DNA from: VBDM01 sp049802235
GTDB taxonomy: Bacteria > Pseudomonadota > Gammaproteobacteria > Burkholderiales > SG8-39
Direction: 5' to 3'
Assembly (NCBI GenBank): GCA_049802235.1
Contig: JBARMB010000035.1
Location: 1-50,876 of the forward strand
Length of the DNA stretch: 50,876 bases
The notes beneath the pieces were generated by a model. That model did no database searches and had not been told where the DNA came from. It saw only the letters and a program-made list of their open reading frames with translations. Shown piece after piece: positions 1-8,136 of this stretch (position 1 is its first letter; every line of letters begins with the position of its first letter). The position numbers and the translations under genes were made by a program.

Positions 1-165
1 GGTGCGGATGAACAGGGGATCGTCGAACGCCTTGCGCAGTCGCGCCAGCGCGGCGCTCACCGCAGGCTGGCTCATGCCGAGCCGCGTCGCGGTTCGGCTC
101 ACGTGGCGCTCCTCGTACAACGCTACTACAATCGGCAGCAGGTTGAGATCGAGCCGATGGTTCAT
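1..165 (-). CDS. LysR-family transcriptional regulator, N-terminal part only
   Basis: The first 55 codons of a LysR-type regulator; the rest lies beyond the left edge. The peptide opens MNHRLDLNLLPIVVALYEER and continues into a typical LysR winged helix-turn-helix with TATRLGMSQPAVSAALARLR followed by DDPLF.IR. The ATG at 165-163 is preceded by a strong ribosome binding site, AAAGGAGGGG on the minus strand (180-171), which fixes the start. It diverges from the secreted hydrolase at 300, and the 134-base AT-rich gap between them is the natural place for its operator, so it may control that hydrolase and perhaps pobA. This regulatory link is inferred from position only. The effector-binding domain is not in the window, so the ligand cannot be guessed. 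Confidence 0.9.
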   Translation of the reverse strand, partial: MNHRLDLNLLPIVVALYEERHVSRTATRLGMSQPAVSAALARLRKAFDDPLFIRT

Positions 166-299
166 TTGCGCCCCTCCTTTTCTCGATCTGAAAAGCGAAT
201 ATTGATTATTAGCTGAATTCTATTGAATTATGGAACAGCTGTGCTACCGTTTCGCAGGGCATCAATCCGACTCACGTTTCGCTACAGTCAGGAGGGACT

Positions 300-2045
300 A
301 TGCGAAAGCCTGCACGTTTTTCTTTGATTCTGGTTCTGCTTGGTTCCGCTGTGTTCGGAGCAGCCGCATCGGCGCACACGCCGCCGCCGCCCGTCAGTTG
401 CATCGAGCTTGCAACCGATCCGGCGAACGGGCTCGCCGGTGATCCGGACGTGAAGTCCGTGAACAGCCAGATCATCACGGCGGCCGGAGCGAACGTGGCC
501 TACTGCCAGGTCAACATCCTGTTCGGCACTAACCCCAACCAGAACATCAACATCCGCGTCGGCCTGCCGCTCAACGCGAGAGACGGCGGGACGGGCGGGG
601 TGCAGGGCGCCTGGAACGGCCGGACCCAGGGAATCGGAGGCGGCGGCTGCGCGGGAAGCCTGGCCGTCAACGCTCCGGTGAACACAGGCTACGTGGGCTC
701 GGGGAATGATCTGGGCCACGCGGGTGGCAACTGCGAACCCGGCGTGAACGCCGACGGCACCTACAACCTGCAGTTTATCAACGACTTCATCCGCAACGGC
801 ATCAAGGAGCAAATCCTCTTCTCGAAAGCGGTCACGGCCCGATATTACGGACAGAAGCCCGCCTACAACTACTGGAACGGCTGCTCGACGGGCGGGCGCC
901 AGGGCTACCTGCTCGCGCAGGAGCTGCCCAAGGAGCTCGACGGCATCCTGGCGAACGCGCCTGCGATCTACTGGACGCGGTTCCAGACCGCGCAGATGTG
1001 GGGCCAGATCGCAATGAAGGACCTGGTCGGGGCGCCGGTTTCCTCGGCCAAGATCGACCAGGCGGCCGCCTCAGCGGTCGCGGCCTGCGACGCCGCGGAC
1101 GGCGTCACCGACGGCGTCATCGATGATCCGCGCACCTGCAAGTTCAGCGCTACCGCGAACATCTGCGGCGTACCGGGCGCCCCTGCGACGAACTGCCTCA
1201 CGCCGCAGGAAGCGGCGGCGATCGACAAGATCTGGGACGGGCCACGCAACGCCGACGGCAACAAAATCTGGTTCGGCCTGGATCGCGGGACGCCGCAAGA
1301 TGGCTTTGGCCTGAACGGCACGCCGCCGTTCGCGCTCGGCGTCACGCAGTTCCATTGGAACGAGCACGACTTGCTGTTCGACTGGAGGAACGTGAGCGAG
1401 GCCGGCTACCCGCAAGTGGCGCAGGACGGATCGAGGAACATCGCCGATGTCACCGATACCTTCGGCCATCTCGACAGCTTCAAGCGCCACGGCGGCAAGT
1501 TGCTCACCTTCGTCGGCGGAAACGACCAGCTCATCTATCCGCGAGGCGTGATCAACTACTACCGCGTGGAGGCGTCACACCACGGGCGTCACGGCGAGGC
1601 GGACTTCGACCGCCTGCAGGACTTCTATCGCCTGTTCCGCGCCCCGGGCGTGGGCCACTGCGGCGGCGGCAGCGGGCCGCAGCCGCAGAACCTGTTCGGC
1701 GCGCTGGTGAATTGGGTCGAGAACGGCGTCGCGCCGGAGACTATCCTCGCGACGAAGGTGACAGGCGGCGTGGTCACGCGCAGCCGGCCGCTCTGTCCCT
1801 ATCCGCAGACGGCGATCTACAACGGCAGCGGCAGCACCGACGACGCGGCGAACTTCCACTGCGGCGGGAACCTCGAGAAGCGGCGCGTGGTCTGCGCCGA
1901 CGTGCTGGTGAAATACAAGCACGAGGTGGACGGGCAGCTGGACTTCGAAGGAAGCGGAGTCGACCGCGACGCTTGCGTCCGTCATCACGACCACGATCGC
2001 GACGACAATGACGACGACCGCGGTGACCACGGTGACGGTCGGTAG
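300..2045 (+). CDS. Secreted tannase/feruloyl esterase family hydrolase
   Basis: A 581-residue predicted exported esterase of the tannase/feruloyl esterase family, which cleaves ester bonds of gallic or hydroxycinnamic acids. Residues 1-25 form a signal peptide ending ASA. The family's CS-D-HC arrangement is visible: Cys195-Ser196 in GCSTGGRQG, Asp409 in GGNDQLIYP and His453-Cys454 in VGHCGGG. The Cys pair is expected to form a disulfide that brings Ser and His together. The start at 300 has a clear AGGAGGG site just upstream. The last ~27 residues form an unusual tail rich in Asp, His and Arg, outside the family fold. A terminator follows at once, so the gene is probably monocistronic, under the divergent LysR protein. 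The true ester substrate cannot be read from sequence; neighbouring pobA suits an aromatic acid product. Confidence 0.85.
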   Translation: MRKPARFSLILVLLGSAVFGAAASAHTPPPPVSCIELATDPANGLAGDPDVKSVNSQIITAAGANVAYCQVNILFGTNPNQNINIRVGLPLNARDGGTGGVQGAWNGRTQGIGGGGCAGSLAVNAPVNTGYVGSGNDLGHAGGNCEPGVNADGTYNLQFINDFIRNGIKEQILFSKAVTARYYGQKPAYNYWNGCSTGGRQGYLLAQELPKELDGILANAPAIYWTRFQTAQMWGQIAMKDLVGAPVSSAKIDQAAASAVAACDAADGVTDGVIDDPRTCKFSATANICGVPGAPATNCLTPQEAAAIDKIWDGPRNADGNKIWFGLDRGTPQDGFGLNGTPPFALGVTQFHWNEHDLLFDWRNVSEAGYPQVAQDGSRNIADVTDTFGHLDSFKRHGGKLLTFVGGNDQLIYPRGVINYYRVEASHHGRHGEADFDRLQDFYRLFRAPGVGHCGGGSGPQPQNLFGALVNWVENGVAPETILATKVTGGVVTRSRPLCPYPQTAIYNGSGSTDDAANFHCGGNLEKRRVVCADVLVKYKHEVDGQLDFEGSGVDRDACVRHHDHDRDDNDDDRGDHGDGR

Positions 2046-2071
2046 CGAATCAGGTCTACCGAGAACTACGC

Positions 2072-2100
2072 AGCCCCGGGCACGTCCCGGGGCTTTTTTT
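2072..2100 (+). terminator. Intrinsic terminator after the tannase-family gene
   Basis: A perfect 9-base-pair GC-rich stem, AGCCCCGGG (2072-2080) with CCCGGGGCT (2086-2094), has a five-base loop and runs straight into seven T residues. It lies 27 bases after the stop codon of the hydrolase. Confidence 0.92.
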
Positions 2101-2106
2101 CGCCTT

Positions 2107-2298
2107 CAGTCGGCCTTGATGCAGGCCTCCTTGACCACTTTCGCACAGCGCGCGTTCTCGCTGGCGATGAACGCCCCGAGCGCTGCCGGCGCACACCTCG
2201 GTGCCCTGTTTCGCGAGGAACTCCTTCATTTCGGCGGTGTTCAGGATCCGGGTCAGCTCGGCGTTCAGCTTGGTCACGATCTCGCGCGGCGTGCTCGC
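2107..2298 (-). pseudogene. C-terminal remnant of a Bug/TctC-type solute-binding protein, frameshifted
   Basis: On the minus strand the text reads STPREIVTKLNAELTRILNT.. through KQGTEV in one frame. After a one-base shift near 2205 it continues ALGAFIASENARCAKVVKEA then CIKAD and stop (TGA at 2109-2107). Together these match the last ~60 residues of Bug-type periplasmic receptors of the tripartite tricarboxylate transporter family, where a TPREIV-KLN-E segment and a KWGKVVK-AGIKAD-like end are standard. The N-terminal four fifths are missing and the fragment abuts the start of pobA, so it is a decayed, non-functional leftover. The frame change could in principle be a sequencing error, but the lost N-terminus could not. 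Confidence 0.8.
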
Positions 2299-2333
2299 GG
2301 CCGCGCGGCGCTGACTTGACCGATATTCGAGCC

Positions 2334-3503
2334 ATGCGCGTACAGGTGGTGATCGTCGGCTCGGGACCCGCGGGGCTGCTCCTCGGGCAGTTGCTCCACC
2401 TAGCGGGCATCGAGGCGATCATCCTCGAGCACCGGAGCAAGGACTACGTGCTCGGGCGCGTGCGCGCCGGTGTTCTCGAGCTGGGCGCCGTGGAGATGCT
2501 CGAGCGGGCGAAGGTCGCCTCGCGCCTGCACGCGGAGGGTCTGATCCATTCCGGGTTCGACATTTTGTTCGGAGGGGTCCGCCATCGCATCGACCTGCGG
2601 GGCCTCGCCGGGAAGAACGTGATCGTCTACGGCCAGACCGAGGTCACGCGCGACCTCATGAACACGCGCGAAACCGCAGGGGCGAGAACGATCTATGAAA
2701 CCGACTGGGTCAGCGTCCACGATTTCGACACGGATCGGCCGACGGTGCGGTACCGCAAGGGCGGCAGGGAGACCGAGATTGCCTGCGATTTCATCGCGGG
2801 CTGCGACGGATTTCACGGCGTCTGCCGCCGCAGCGTCCCCGCGTCCGCGATCAGCTGCTTCGAGCGGGTGTATCCCGTCGGATGGCTGGGCGTACTCTCC
2901 GACACGCCGCCAATCTCGGAGGAGCTGATCTACGTCAATCACGAGCGCGGCTTCGCGCTGTGCAGCATGCGCTCGCGCACGCGCAGCCGCTACTACGTGC
3001 AATGCACGCTTTCCGAGCAGGTCGACGAGTGGCCGGACGAGCGGTTCTGGGACGAGCTGCGCCTGCGGCTCGACAGGACGAGCGCGGAGAAACTGGTCAC
3101 CGGCCCCTCGATCGAGAAGAGCATCGCGCCGCTGCGGAGCTTCGTCGCGGAGCCCATGCGCTTCGGGCGGCTCTTTCTCGCGGGCGACGCGGCGCACATC
3201 GTCCCGCCGACCGGAGCGAAGGGCCTGAACCTCGCGGCGAGCGACGTCCATTACCTCTCGACCGCCCTCGCCGACCACTACGCCTCGGGGACGACACAAG
3301 GGCTCGATGCCTACTCGGAGCGCGCCCTCAAGCGCGTGTGGCAGGCGGAGCGCTTTTCCTGGTGGATGACCCACCTCCTGCACCGCTTTCCCGAGGCCGG
3401 CGCCTTCGGAGACAAGGTGCAGCTCGCCGAGCTCGCTTATCTGGTCGGCTCGAGCGCGGCGCGGATCTCCCTCGCCGAGAACTACGTCGGATTGCCCTAC
3501 TAG
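2334..3503 (+). CDS. pobA: 4-hydroxybenzoate 3-monooxygenase
   Basis: A 389-residue FAD-dependent hydroxylase converting 4-hydroxybenzoate to protocatechuate with NADPH and oxygen, the entry to the protocatechuate branch of the beta-ketoadipate pathway. The N-terminal FAD motif is VIVGSGPAGLLLGQLLH; DYVLGRVRAGVLE and VYGQTEVTRDLM follow, then RSRYYVQ, and the FAD-ribityl segment GDAAHIVPPTGAKGLNLAAS. The end ENYVGLPY is typical of PobA. ATG 2334 (MRVQVVIVGSG) aligns with the Pseudomonas enzyme as I recall it; an in-frame TTG at 2316 would add six residues. No strong ribosome binding site is visible because the upstream DNA is the Bug-receptor remnant. No pobR or protocatechuate dioxygenase gene lies nearby; the LysR protein at the left edge is a possible regulator. 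Confidence 0.93.
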   Translation: MRVQVVIVGSGPAGLLLGQLLHLAGIEAIILEHRSKDYVLGRVRAGVLELGAVEMLERAKVASRLHAEGLIHSGFDILFGGVRHRIDLRGLAGKNVIVYGQTEVTRDLMNTRETAGARTIYETDWVSVHDFDTDRPTVRYRKGGRETEIACDFIAGCDGFHGVCRRSVPASAISCFERVYPVGWLGVLSDTPPISEELIYVNHERGFALCSMRSRTRSRYYVQCTLSEQVDEWPDERFWDELRLRLDRTSAEKLVTGPSIEKSIAPLRSFVAEPMRFGRLFLAGDAAHIVPPTGAKGLNLAASDVHYLSTALADHYASGTTQGLDAYSERALKRVWQAERFSWWMTHLLHRFPEAGAFGDKVQLAELAYLVGSSAARISLAENYVGLPY

Positions 3504-3656
3504 CGTCCGCGCAAGCTCGTGTTGTTGGTGGAGGCGGCGGCAAACGCTGTCGCTGTCGGCAGCCCGCCGCAGGCGGTAACATTGCACCTTCGGTTTTGAA
3601 TGCCGGCGGCCGCGCCGGTTTGCCGCCACATCAATAAAACACAGGACACCTCCATA

Positions 3657-4904
3657 ATGGCTCCTACGCTTCCCGGAACCGGTTCCCGACCCGACCAGAC
3701 GCTCTCGCTCAACATGCGCCTGCTCTCGCACCACGAGCTGCAGGGCTTCGGCGGCATCGGCGAGGGCATGGGGATGCAGCTCGCGCGCGACGGCCGCCGG
3801 ATTATCTGGCTTGCGCACGAATCGGCGCCGAAAAATTTCACCGCCGTCGACGTCACCGATCCGCGCAACCCCCGCGTCGTCGTCCAGACCGAGCTGCCGC
3901 ATGCAAAAGTGCGCTCCAATTCGCTCGACATCGTCGGCGACGTCATGGCGGTCGCGTATCAGACCCGGGACGTGGGACTGAAGCCGGCCGGGTTCGACCT
4001 GTTCGACATCGGCGTTCCGGAAAAACCGAAGCTGATTTCGCACTTCGACGCCTCGGGCCCGCACTCGCGCGGCGTGCACGCGTTGTGGTTCGTGGACGGC
4101 GAGTTCGTGCACATGGCAGGCGGCGCGCCGGATTTCAAGCCGCACAATCCGCTCGATGACCAGTTCTACCGCATCGTCGACGTGCGCAATCCGGCAAAAC
4201 CGGCCGAGGCCGGGCGCTGGTGGCTGCCCGGCACGCGCGTGGGCGACGATGCGCCGCCGCCTGCGCGCCATCCGAAGTTCGATTCGGGGTTCCGCGCTCA
4301 CAACACCAACGTCTTCCCGCAACGCCCCGACCGCGCCTACGTCGGCTATATCGAAGGCGGCGCCGTGATCCTCGACATTTCCGACAAGTCGCGCCCCAAA
4401 CCGGTGGCGCATTGGCGCTACTCGCCGCCGTTCACCGGCTTCACCCACACGGTGCTGCCATTGTTCGAGCGCGGGCTGCTCATCGTCAGCGACGAATGCG
4501 TCTACAACGACGGCGCCGACTGGCCGAAACTGGTGTGGGTGGTCGACGCGCGCGTGGAGAGCAATCCCGTTCCCATCAGCACTTTTCCCATGCCGTCCTA
4601 CGCTGCGTTTGCGCGCCGCGGCGGGCGCTTCGGCGCCCATAACCTGCACGAGAACCTGCCGGTGCCGGGCGCGTGGAAATCGGAGAGCATCATCGTCGGC
4701 ACCTTCTTCAACGCCGGCGTGCGCGCCTTTGACGTCAGCAACCCCTATCAGCCGCAGGAAGTCGCCTACTTTGTGCCGGGCGCGCCGGCGCTGTCGCCCG
4801 CCGGAGCGATCCAGCTGAACGACGTCTACGTCGATGACCGCGGGCTGGTCTTCACTGTGGACCGCTTTGCGGGCGGCCTGTACATACTCGAGATGACGCT
4901 ATAA
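3657..4904 (+). CDS. LVIVD-repeat beta-propeller protein of unknown function
   Basis: A 415-residue protein built from repeats of about 45-60 residues with the pattern 'V(D/S)(V/I)(T/S)(D/N)P..P', for example FTAVDVTDPRNPRVV, FDIGVPEKPKLI, YRIVDVRNPAKPAEAGRW, VILDISDKSRPKPVAHW and VRAFDVSNPYQPQEVAYF. This is the LVIVD-repeat style seen in some beta-propellers. There is no signal peptide or membrane segment, so it looks cytoplasmic as called. Several His residues (SHHELQ, GPHSRGVHA, AHNTN, GAHNLHENL) are conserved-looking and might bind metal, which is a guess. The start at 3657 is the first ATG after a gap from pobA; ATAAAACACAGGACACC upstream offers only a weak binding site. It may share the pobA transcript. 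No catalytic function can be assigned. Confidence 0.75.
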   Translation: MAPTLPGTGSRPDQTLSLNMRLLSHHELQGFGGIGEGMGMQLARDGRRIIWLAHESAPKNFTAVDVTDPRNPRVVVQTELPHAKVRSNSLDIVGDVMAVAYQTRDVGLKPAGFDLFDIGVPEKPKLISHFDASGPHSRGVHALWFVDGEFVHMAGGAPDFKPHNPLDDQFYRIVDVRNPAKPAEAGRWWLPGTRVGDDAPPPARHPKFDSGFRAHNTNVFPQRPDRAYVGYIEGGAVILDISDKSRPKPVAHWRYSPPFTGFTHTVLPLFERGLLIVSDECVYNDGADWPKLVWVVDARVESNPVPISTFPMPSYAAFARRGGRFGAHNLHENLPVPGAWKSESIIVGTFFNAGVRAFDVSNPYQPQEVAYFVPGAPALSPAGAIQLNDVYVDDRGLVFTVDRFAGGLYILEMTL

Positions 4905-4940
4905 CAGCTTGTCGCAAAATACCCGCGCAACTTTAACAAC

Positions 4941-5014
4941 CGTCATTCCCGCGCAAGCGGGAATCCAGCGTCTCTATCGGAAAGACACTGGGTCTCCGCT
5001 TTCGCGGGGACGAC
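4941..5014. repeat. Palindromic REP-like intergenic element
   Basis: Two imperfect inverted arms, each itself a small hairpin. The left arm starts CGTCATTCCCGCG at 4941 and ends AATCCAG near 4967. The right arm starts CTGGGTCTCCGC near 4988 and ends GGGGACGACG at 5014. The motif CGTCATTCCCGCG..AGCGGGAATCCAG is a widespread dispersed palindromic repeat in proteobacterial genomes. It fills the gap between the LVIVD gene and the G3E GTPase gene and could form a cruciform or a stabilising mRNA end. No T-tract follows, so I do not call it an intrinsic terminator. Confidence 0.75.
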
Positions 5015-5048
5015 GAACGTTTGTTATCTATATGCGGAATACTCAATA

Positions 5049-6134
5049 ATGCAAGCGCCCGCACAGACCGAGGGCGGCAGACGCGATCCTCTGGCAGGAA
5101 AGCTTCCCGTCACCCTCATTACCGGATTTCTCGGCAGCGGCAAGACGACGCTGATCCGGCGCCTGCTGCGCGATCCGCGGATGAACCGCGCCGCGGTGAT
5201 CATCAACGAGTTCGGCGAAGTCGGCATCGACCACGAGCTGGTGGCCGCGTCCTCCGAGCGGATGACGCTGCTCTCCAACGGCTGCCTGTGCTGCACGGTG
5301 CGCACCGATCTGCAGGAGACGCTGCGCGAACTCTTCATCAAGCGGCGCGCAGGCGAGGTGATCGACTTCGACCGCGTGTTCGTCGAGACCACCGGCCTCG
5401 CCGATCCGGTGCCGGTGCTGCACACGCTGCAGACCGACGGCCTGCTCGGGGCGCAGTACCGGCTCGACTGCGTGGTCACGCTGGTGGACGCAGTCAACGG
5501 CATGGACAACCTCGACAACGTGCCCGAAGCGGCGAAGCAGGTTGCGGTCGCCGACCGCATCCTCATCACCAAGACCGATCTCGCAGAACGGGATGCGGTC
5601 GCGGCGCTGGAGGAGCGGTTGCAGGCGATGAACCCCTACGCCGCGCGCGCAATCGCCGTGAACGGCGAAGTGGACGTCGCTTTCCTGCACGATGTCGGGC
5701 TGCGTAACGCGCGCGCGACGTTGCCGGATGTGGATCGCTGGCTGGCGCCGTCCGGCATGGGCGAGCGTCCGGCCGAAGGTGCTTATCTGGGCGAGCGCGC
5801 CCGCGCGGGTACGCACGGCGCTTCCATACGCTCTTTCTGCCTGTGGTTCGACCAGCCTTTCACCTGGGAAACATTCTCGGCCGCGGTGCAGGTGCTGACC
5901 TCGCTGCGCGGCCGCGATCTGCTGCGCGTGAAGGGCCTCGTCAACGTTCTGGGCGAGCCCGGCCCCGTGGTCGTCCAGGGCGCGCAGCATCTGTTTCACC
6001 CGCCGGTCACGCTCGAGGCCTGGTCGGGCGATGAGCGGCGCTCGCGCCTTGTGTTCATCACCCGCAACCTCCCCCGCGACGCGGTCGCGGCGCTGTTCGC
6101 CGCGGTGGGAATGCTCGACTCGCCGAAGAGTTGA
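5049..6134 (+). CDS. G3E-family (CobW/COG0523) metal-chaperone GTPase
   Basis: A 361-residue P-loop GTPase of the CobW/COG0523 group, whose members hydrolyse GTP to deliver or insert metals such as cobalt, zinc or nickel. Walker A is GFLGSGKTT (about residues 26-34), the metal-binding CxCC motif is GCLCCT (about 78-83), the switch/Walker B region is VFVETTGLADP, and the guanine specificity motif is TKTD. The C-terminal third (SIRSFCLWFDQPF..) is the CobW C-terminal domain. It lacks the His-rich loop of many cobalt members, so the metal is undecided. It is preceded by a palindromic repeat rather than a gene partner and followed by a 142-base gap, so it is likely transcribed alone. A functional tie to cobalamin-dependent metH is possible, but the two genes lie 38 kb apart. 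Confidence 0.85.
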   Translation: MQAPAQTEGGRRDPLAGKLPVTLITGFLGSGKTTLIRRLLRDPRMNRAAVIINEFGEVGIDHELVAASSERMTLLSNGCLCCTVRTDLQETLRELFIKRRAGEVIDFDRVFVETTGLADPVPVLHTLQTDGLLGAQYRLDCVVTLVDAVNGMDNLDNVPEAAKQVAVADRILITKTDLAERDAVAALEERLQAMNPYAARAIAVNGEVDVAFLHDVGLRNARATLPDVDRWLAPSGMGERPAEGAYLGERARAGTHGASIRSFCLWFDQPFTWETFSAAVQVLTSLRGRDLLRVKGLVNVLGEPGPVVVQGAQHLFHPPVTLEAWSGDERRSRLVFITRNLPRDAVAALFAAVGMLDSPKS

Positions 6135-6144
6135 TTTTGCGACC

Positions 6145-6156
6145 GTGACGCGTCAC
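6145..6156. promoter_or_regulatory. Perfect 12-base palindrome upstream of the ThDP-enzyme/ABC operon
   Basis: GTGACGCGTCAC is a perfect dyad 120 bases before the start codon of the operon's first gene. A TATGAT hexamer, a fair -10 box, lies at 6174-6179, leaving 17 bases between palindrome and hexamer. No good -35 is visible, so the palindrome may be an activator or repressor site overlapping the -35 position. This assignment is inference. Confidence 0.35.
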
Positions 6157-6276
6157 ACCAAACTCAGGCGAGCTATGATCGGTCCTTTGCTGTTGCTGTT
6201 GTCGCAATTTGCATCGACCTCGCGCCGGGGATAAGGTCGAAGCGCGGGACCCGCATCGATCCGGAATGGAGCATCC

Positions 6277-8061
6277 ATGAACGCCAAGGAAAGCCTCGCC
6301 CCGGGCGTGCGCGCCGAGGTGCCGGTCGCCGGCCCGGAGCAAAAGGACCTCTGGGGCAGCGACGCCATCGCTGCGATGCTGCACCAGCTCGACATCCCTT
6401 TCCTCGCGTTGAATCCGGGTGCGAGCTACCGCGGGCTGCACGACAGCATCGTCAACTATCTCGGCAACGCGCGGCCGCAAATGCTTCTCTGCCTGCACGA
6501 GGAAAGCGCGGTGGCGATCGCCCACGGCTACGCCAAGGCATCGGGGAAGATGATGGGGGCGGTGGTGCACTCGAACGTCGGGTTGATGCACGCGACAATG
6601 GCAATTTTCAATGCCTGGTGCGACCGCGTGCCGATGCTGATTCTCGGCGCCACCGGGCCATGGGATGCCGCCAAGCGCCGGCCGTGGATCGACTGGATCC
6701 ACACCGCGAGCGACCAGGGCGCGCTCGTCCGCGATTACACCAAGTGGGACAACCAGCCGGCCTCGGTGCCGGCGGCGTACGAGGCGATCCTGCGCGCGGC
6801 GCAGATTGCCCAAACGGCGCCGCGCGGTCCGACCTATATCAACCTGGATGCCGCCTTGCAGGAAGCGAAAATCGGCGCGCTGCCGCCGCTTCCCGATGTG
6901 ACGCGGTTCCGCGCGCCCGATGCAGTGATGCCGGCTCCGCCTCTCGTCGACGCCGCGGCCAAGCTGCTTTCGGCCGCAAAACATCCGGTGGTCCTTGCCG
7001 GACGCGTATCGAGAAGCGACGCGGGCTGGGAGCAGCGCGTCGCGCTCGCGGAAAAACTGCAGGCGCGCGTACTCACGGATATCAAGAACGGCGCGGCGTT
7101 TCCCACCGATCACCCGCTGCATGCCGCCGCGCCCGGCACATTCCTTTCGCCGGCAGCGGCGCAGGCGCTGCGCGAGGCCGACGTGGTGCTGGCTCTCGAC
7201 TGGATCGATCTCGCGGGAACGCTGAAGCAGGCCTGGGGCAACGAACCGGTCGGCGCGAAGATCATCCACATCTCGCCCGATGCGCACAGCCACCGCGGCT
7301 GGAGCATGGATTATCAGGGGCTGCCGCCCGCAGACGTGTATCTCATGTGCGAGCCGGAAGCTGCGGTGCCGCTGCTGCTCGACGCGGTCAGGCCGCGATC
7401 CGCCGCCGCCGCCGTGCGTCCGGCAACGCCGGCAGCCGCGCCGCCGGATGTCGTTTCCATCGGCTCGCTGGCGCTGGCACTGAACGCGGCGACCGCGGGT
7501 CAGGACATCTGCATCACGCATCTGCCGCTGGGCTGGAACGGCGCTTACCGGCACTTCCGCCATCCGCTCGATTATCTCGGCGCCGAGGGCGGCGGCGGCG
7601 TGGGCGCGGGTCCCGGGATCACGGTCGGCGCGGCGCTCGCGCTGAAAGGCAGCGGCAGACTGCCGATCGCGATCATGGGCGACGGCGATTTCCTCATGGG
7701 CGTGACGGCGCTGTGGACAGCGGTGCATTACGGAATTCCCTGCGTCATTCTGGTGGCGAACAACCGTTCCTTCTTCAACGACGAGTTGCACCAGGAGCGC
7801 GTGGCGAAGGAGCGCGCGCGCCCGGTCGAGAATAAATGGATCGGCCAGCGCATCAGCGAGCCCGACATCGACCTCGCCATGATGGCGCGAGCGCAGGGCG
7901 CGGAGGCGATGGGACCGGTGACGCAAGTCGCAGACCTGCAACCGGCGATCGCGAAAGGCATCCAGGCGGCGCGAAACGGGGCCGTATGCGTGGTCGACGT
8001 CCGGGTTGTCCCCGGATACGATACCAACATGAGCGGCTCCGGCGCGAGCCAGAAGCGCTGA
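6277..8061 (+). CDS. Thiamine-diphosphate-dependent enzyme, acetolactate synthase/benzoylformate decarboxylase-like
   Basis: A 594-residue enzyme with the three-domain layout of 2-keto acid decarboxylases and acetolactate synthases. The N-terminal Pyr domain carries the catalytic Glu in LHEESAVAIAHGYAKASG (Glu75/76). A middle Rossmann-like domain spans roughly residues 215-370, with an Ala/Pro linker (AAAAVRPATPAAAPP) before the PP domain. The PP domain has the ThDP/Mg motif starting GDGDFLMG at residue 468 and ending VANN. Members bind ThDP and cleave or join 2-oxo acids; the substrate here is not recognisable. It is the first gene of a co-directional cluster with four ABC importer genes (75-base gap to the ATPase), which suggests that the importer brings in its substrate or a precursor. 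It could be a novel subfamily, as no close named enzyme comes to mind. Confidence 0.85.
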   Translation: MNAKESLAPGVRAEVPVAGPEQKDLWGSDAIAAMLHQLDIPFLALNPGASYRGLHDSIVNYLGNARPQMLLCLHEESAVAIAHGYAKASGKMMGAVVHSNVGLMHATMAIFNAWCDRVPMLILGATGPWDAAKRRPWIDWIHTASDQGALVRDYTKWDNQPASVPAAYEAILRAAQIAQTAPRGPTYINLDAALQEAKIGALPPLPDVTRFRAPDAVMPAPPLVDAAAKLLSAAKHPVVLAGRVSRSDAGWEQRVALAEKLQARVLTDIKNGAAFPTDHPLHAAAPGTFLSPAAAQALREADVVLALDWIDLAGTLKQAWGNEPVGAKIIHISPDAHSHRGWSMDYQGLPPADVYLMCEPEAAVPLLLDAVRPRSAAAAVRPATPAAAPPDVVSIGSLALALNAATAGQDICITHLPLGWNGAYRHFRHPLDYLGAEGGGGVGAGPGITVGAALALKGSGRLPIAIMGDGDFLMGVTALWTAVHYGIPCVILVANNRSFFNDELHQERVAKERARPVENKWIGQRISEPDIDLAMMARAQGAEAMGPVTQVADLQPAIAKGIQAARNGAVCVVDVRVVPGYDTNMSGSGASQKR

Positions 8062-8136
8062 CACGCGCGTCGAGACAAAACCCGACGCGCCGCCGGCCGA
8101 ACGGGAATAGCCGGCCCGACCCGGAGCCATCGATCC

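Noticed and set aside
4941..5014. Intrinsic terminator after the LVIVD-repeat gene
   Set aside because: The hairpins are strong but no run of T follows either arm. The sequence matches a dispersed palindromic repeat.
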